Part shown: one piece after another, positions 62,983-64,000 of the stretch
Position numbering within the stretch: the stretch's first letter is position 1
How the letters are laid out: each line of letters begins with the position of its first letter
DNA from: Parasphingorhabdus cellanae
GTDB lineage: Bacteria; Pseudomonadota; Alphaproteobacteria; Sphingomonadales; Sphingomonadaceae
NCBI RefSeq assembly: GCF_017498565.1
Contig: NZ_CP071794.1
Span: 3,028,001-3,092,000, forward strand
DNA: 64,000 nucleotides
Direction of reading: 5' to 3'
Program-made: the position numbers and the translations under genes
The notes under the pieces: model-generated
The model's input: the letters and a program-made list of their open reading frames with translations, nothing else
Told to the model about the DNA's origin: nothing
The model's database searches: none

Positions 62983-63551
62983 TTGATCTGCACTCCCGGG
63001 TTCTGCTCGACCGGATACGCGTTCACGGTTTTCGCGAGCCAGTCGATAATATCCTGGGCACTGCCAATATCCTCGGGCGGCCTGCGTTCCGGCCGGCCCC
63101 ATTCGAGCGCCAGCACCATGATGAACATCGCGGCAGGAATGCCCGAAAATATCAGGCGGGCCAGCCAGTCAAAATCATGGAACCAAAATACCAGCGAACC
63201 CGCGAAAAAAATGCCGGTGAAGGCGCACCAGAGAATGACAAAAGGAATATCTTTCAAAATCTGCTTGGTCCGGCCCGTCATTAAAGTGCCGCCCTCATGC
63301 TCTTCCATGGTGGCCGCCAGCTGTGCTGCGAAGCCTCGCGATCCCTTGCGTTTGGCATAAACAAGGTTCATTTTCTTCTCGGTCCCGAAGCCATAAACTT
63401 GTCTGCCGGTCCGTGTCTTCGACAATTCCATTTCATCCTTGAGCCGGTTGGCAAGAGTTATCGGGTCCAGCGGTGAAAACAGGCAGACATCCTGCTCCAA
63501 AATTTCGCGCCGATATGTCTCCGGTTCGAACAGCTGGCGCCAATGTTTCAA
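62979..63551 (-). CDS. two-helix membrane protein, first of a tandem paralogous pair
   Basis: The 190-residue protein shares the motif LFSPLDPITLAxxLKxEME, a central TMxxHxGGTL block, the paired membrane helices and the C-terminal DIIDWLAKTVNAYPV helix with the next gene, so the two arose by duplication. The N-terminal 20 residues (MKHWRQLFEPETYRREILEQ) are extra. It overlaps the fumarase gene by 4 bases (63548-63551). Function unknown. Confidence 0.75.
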   Translation of the reverse strand: MKHWRQLFEPETYRREILEQDVCLFSPLDPITLANRLKDEMELSKTRTGRQVYGFGTEKKMNLVYAKRKGSRGFAAQLAATMEEHEGGTLMTGRTKQILKDIPFVILWCAFTGIFFAGSLVFWFHDFDWLARLIFSGIPAAMFIMVLALEWGRPERRPPEDIGSAQDIIDWLAKTVNAYPVEQNPGVQIK

Positions 63552-64000
63552 ACGCCCTCCAGCAGTTTCTCGCGCTTAATCTTTTCCTGCCACACCAGCG
63601 GCGCGAGATGGTGGACGCTTTGGCCCTCGGCATCGACGGCCACGGTCACCGGCATATCCTGCACCTCAAACTCATAGATCGCCTCCATGCCGAGGTCCTC
63701 GAAGCCGACGACTTTGGAGCCCTTGATCGCGCGGCTCACCAGATAGGCGCTGCCGCCGACCGCCATCAGATAGGCGCTCTTATGTTTCTTGATCGAGCCG
63801 ACGGTATCGAGGCCGCGTTCCGCCTTGCCGACCATCGCCAGCAGGCCCTGTTCCAGCATCATGTCGGTAAATTTGTCCATTCGCGTGGCGGTGGTGGGGC
63901 CAGCCGGGCCGACCACTTCTTCGCCAACCGGATCGACCGGGCCGACATAATATATGACGCGCCCCTTGAATTCGACCGGCAGCTCTTCGCCCTTGTCGAG
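63548..64000 (-). CDS. class I fumarate hydratase, C-terminal part, cut by the window edge
   Basis: The frame is open from the window end and gives 150 residues. It contains LPVEFKGRVIYYVGPVDPVGEEVVGPAGPTTATRMDKFTDMMLEQGLLAMVGKAERG, the fumarase beta-subunit-type domain of single-chain iron-sulphur fumarases (FumA/FumB). The GPAGPTTATRM segment is the substrate-binding signature. The reaction is fumarate to malate in the citric acid cycle. The N-terminal [4Fe-4S] domain lies outside the window. Confidence 0.92.
   Translation of the reverse strand, partial: LDKGEELPVEFKGRVIYYVGPVDPVGEEVVGPAGPTTATRMDKFTDMMLEQGLLAMVGKAERGLDTVGSIKKHKSAYLMAVGGSAYLVSRAIKGSKVVGFEDLGMEAIYEFEVQDMPVTVAVDAEGQSVHHLAPLVWQEKIKREKLLEGV

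Overview
The window reads as a chromosomal segment of an alphaproteobacterium of the order Sphingomonadales, probably a marine relative of Sphingopyxis, Sphingorhabdus or Parasphingorhabdus. The evidence is indirect. The heavy-metal ABC exporter closely resembles the Novosphingobium Atm1 protein as I remember it. dnaK has an RpoH promoter of the alphaproteobacterial type (CTTG-N17-CCTATAT). Several genes (a TonB receptor, a 'vgr-related' metallopeptidase-like protein, a RadC/JAB protein, a LuxR-type protein with a C-terminal membrane helix) are types I associate with sphingomonads. No rRNA, tRNA, insertion sequence, integrase or CRISPR array was seen.

Layout. 0-3 kb: recF (minus); then a sigma54-type promoter, two tandem 39-residue membrane peptides coupled to a PspC protein; then a cation diffusion facilitator. 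3-12.6 kb: direct repeats, a glycine-zipper lipoprotein, a CMP-sugar-synthetase-like plus glycosyltransferase-like pair, a MATE exporter, small DUF465 and zinc-finger proteins, a PCu(A)C copper chaperone coupled to a metallopeptidase-like gene, and dnaK-dnaJ. 12.6-19.6 kb: a regulatory and accessory stretch with a cluster of hairpins, two paralogous small helical proteins bracketing LuxR-type, membrane, RadC-like and winged-helix genes, then sthA and a diguanylate cyclase.

20.0-54.7 kb: one nearly complete flagellar locus. motBA and flgBCDEFGHIJKL lie on the minus strand. A second MotA/MotB-like pair, flgA, flgM, flgN, a lytic transglycosylase, flhA and fliA lie on the plus strand. Flagellin is divergent from a sigma54-activator gene followed by fliEFGHIJKLMNOPQR-flhB-fliD-fliS, and a second sigma54 activator converges on fliS. 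Three sigma54 promoters with exact GG-N10-GC spacing sit before flgB, before the transglycosylase-flhA-fliA group and before the activator-fliE group. Two of them have helically phased palindromic arrays that look like enhancer sites. This suggests a sigma54 -> FliA/FlgM cascade run by two receiver-less NtrC-family activators. No chemotaxis genes and no flhF/flhG are present, and FliM lacks the usual N-terminal CheY-binding motif.

54.8-64 kb: a winged-helix regulator, an Atm1-type exporter, a TonB-dependent receptor, a small membrane protein, an SDR oxidoreductase coupled to a GNAT acetyltransferase, an EamA transporter, two tandem paralogous membrane proteins, and the C-terminal part of a class I fumarase cut by the window end.

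The best candidates for undescribed biology are the sigma54-promoter / twin micropeptide / PspC operon, the phased enhancer arrays with their two activators, the minimal second stator pair, and the 12.6-16.7 kb regulatory stretch with its paired small helical proteins. Function for all of these is inferred from sequence and context only.
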